NCBI GenBank assembly: GCA_054601695.1
Contig: BAAHQB010000420.1
Span: 51,510 to 115,509, forward strand
Length of the DNA stretch: 64,000 bases
Source: Amorphochlora amoebiformis
Lineage: Eukaryota > Cercozoa > Chlorarachniophyceae
Reading direction: 5' to 3'
How positions within the stretch are numbered: the first letter of the stretch is position 1; every line of letters starts with the position of its first letter. The notes under the pieces are model-generated. The model made no database searches. It had not been told where the DNA came from and was given only the letters and a program-made list of their open reading frames with translations. The position numbers were made by a program, and so were the translations under genes. Positions 57,474-64,000 of the stretch are shown piece by piece.

Positions 57474-58601
57474 TACTTTGGCATGCGACATATTTTAAAA
57501 ATACCTCCGATGGTACATAATAGCTATGAACGTATATTTATCATCTTCGATATCTTGAATACTACTACATATAGGAGCAGATTATATCCAAACGGAACGG
57601 GCCAAATTCTTCGGGCTGTATTTTATCATAGCAAGCCTGCCATATATGATCCTAGTCGTCAGTAGATGTACGTACATCTAGCATTCAATGAATTCAATTT
57701 ACATCGATATAAGAGCATATTTGGTCACTACCTAGACTAGATCTAGTATATATATCTCCAGATCTAGATATATCCTAGATATCTAGTAAAATATTGATCA
57801 TTATTCTAGTTACTAGAGTTAGTCTACTAGAGTCTAGTTTGTGTGCAATGATTGTTTAAAATATGATTGAATATTTAACGGTTAAGTCAATGGTCACGCA
57901 CTGTCGATCCACCATATACTAGATATAGCTGTAGATATCATACTAAGGTTACCGTTCAACAACTAGACAATGTAGGCGAGACCTACTCTAATTTTCAATA
58001 ACCTTAGTCATGGGCTATATCATCTGAGATAATAAATACATCATTAGTTTAACTAGTTTACAACGTCTAGAACGTATAGTTTGATAGTTACGTGCCATTG
58101 AACCACAGTATAAAGATATGCCAGTAATATTCCCGGTATAAATTTAAATCTACACAAGATATCGTACGGATATAAATAATTAATAACTGAACTACTTTGT
58201 GTTAACAAACTATGAAAAATCTAGAAATAGCAGTGCCGGCACTGCCGGGACGAGGGAGGCTTCGGCTGACCAGAGGTCTCATGATCAGCTGAGTCTTGAG
58301 CTGCTGGCTACGAGCCTCTGCGCGTACCACTTGGACTGGACCTTCTAGACCGTGTTTTCTGGTCATCAAAGCTTGCCAATTTTGTTATAAAATGGTGCAA
58401 TTTGATGACCAACCCGTTGATAGCGACGACTGCTTTCTTCTATGGGAAGATATATCATATATATTAGTTGTCGTTATTCTTATGATGTATGTATAGTTTA
58501 TGTGTGTGTGTTGTGTATATCTATGTAGTATTATATGTATGTGTTTATGTGTTATTTATGATGTAGTATTGTATTTTTTACGCGTTAGAAGGTCTGTAGT
58601 T
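57222..58601. other. Convergent intergenic region of genes 6 and 7
   Basis: Mixed sequence with little TA after 57475. Plus frame 57529-57663 (SYERIFIIFDILNTTTYRSR...PSRQ, stop 57661) opens after an AATAG and would fit phase 2 from gene 6 exon 7 as an alternative end, but exon 8 gives a better family fit. Plus frame 58296-58496 is open but unsupported. A perfect 14-bp palindrome, CAGTGCCGGCACTG, lies at 58231-58244. Confidence 0.45.
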
Positions 58602-63854
<5,253 letters not shown>

Positions 63855-64000
63855 TGCCCCCCTCTGTCTCCCCTCCCTCGCCTATCGATCCCCCCTGCGC
63901 GATTTCAACCTCTGAAACATCTTCCCGGAAAATAATTTCCTGCAAAATATGTCCCCAACCCCCAGAAAGACGCAAAATCAGGCAAGAACAGCGAAACCAA

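Overview
This is a eukaryotic nuclear window, almost certainly from a protist or alga. It looks empty at first because most of it is (TA)n microsatellite, but the TA tracts are introns. Between them lie dozens of short exons, mostly 20-130 nt, each bounded by AG and GT. When reading phase is carried across every junction, the exons assemble into seven genes. Five have complete chains or chains with a resolved end; the five main totals divide exactly by three where both ends are visible (378, 2919, 339 and 678 nt; gene 4 is 1689 nt from its first whole codon). All exon models here were read by eye.

Layout, left to right: gene 1 (+, 1-2896, 3' part only, unrecognised); gene 2 (+, from 3622, 5' part only, tentative); gene 3 (-, 4928-8623, 125 aa, unrecognised); gene 4 (+, 9141-24665, about 562 aa seen, long coiled coil); gene 5 (-, 26535-50146, 47 exons, 972 aa, a class C / GABA-B-type seven-helix receptor with a secreted periplasmic-binding-protein-like sensor domain); gene 6 (+, 51917-57221, 112 aa, N-myristoylation-type start and a HEPN-like RNKLVH motif); gene 7 (-, 58602-63854, 225 aa, NAA60-like N-terminal acetyltransferase). 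Pairs 3/4 and 5/6 are divergent; 4/5 and 6/7 are convergent. The genes show no shared pathway.

The other main components are CCCTAA/TTAGGG telomere-type arrays inside introns, CT-rich and TG-rich tracts, and minisatellites. TTAGGG-type repeats together with the sensor-Cys-rich-Ig-7TM architecture suggest a stramenopile (or possibly a haptophyte); this is inference, not proof.

The most unusual signal is a recurrent duplication pattern, called here exon-edge echoes. In five of the seven genes the acceptor edge or donor edge of an exon, with a piece of exon attached, is copied 1-6 times into the adjacent intron. Acceptor-edge copies lie upstream and donor-edge copies lie downstream of the intact exon.
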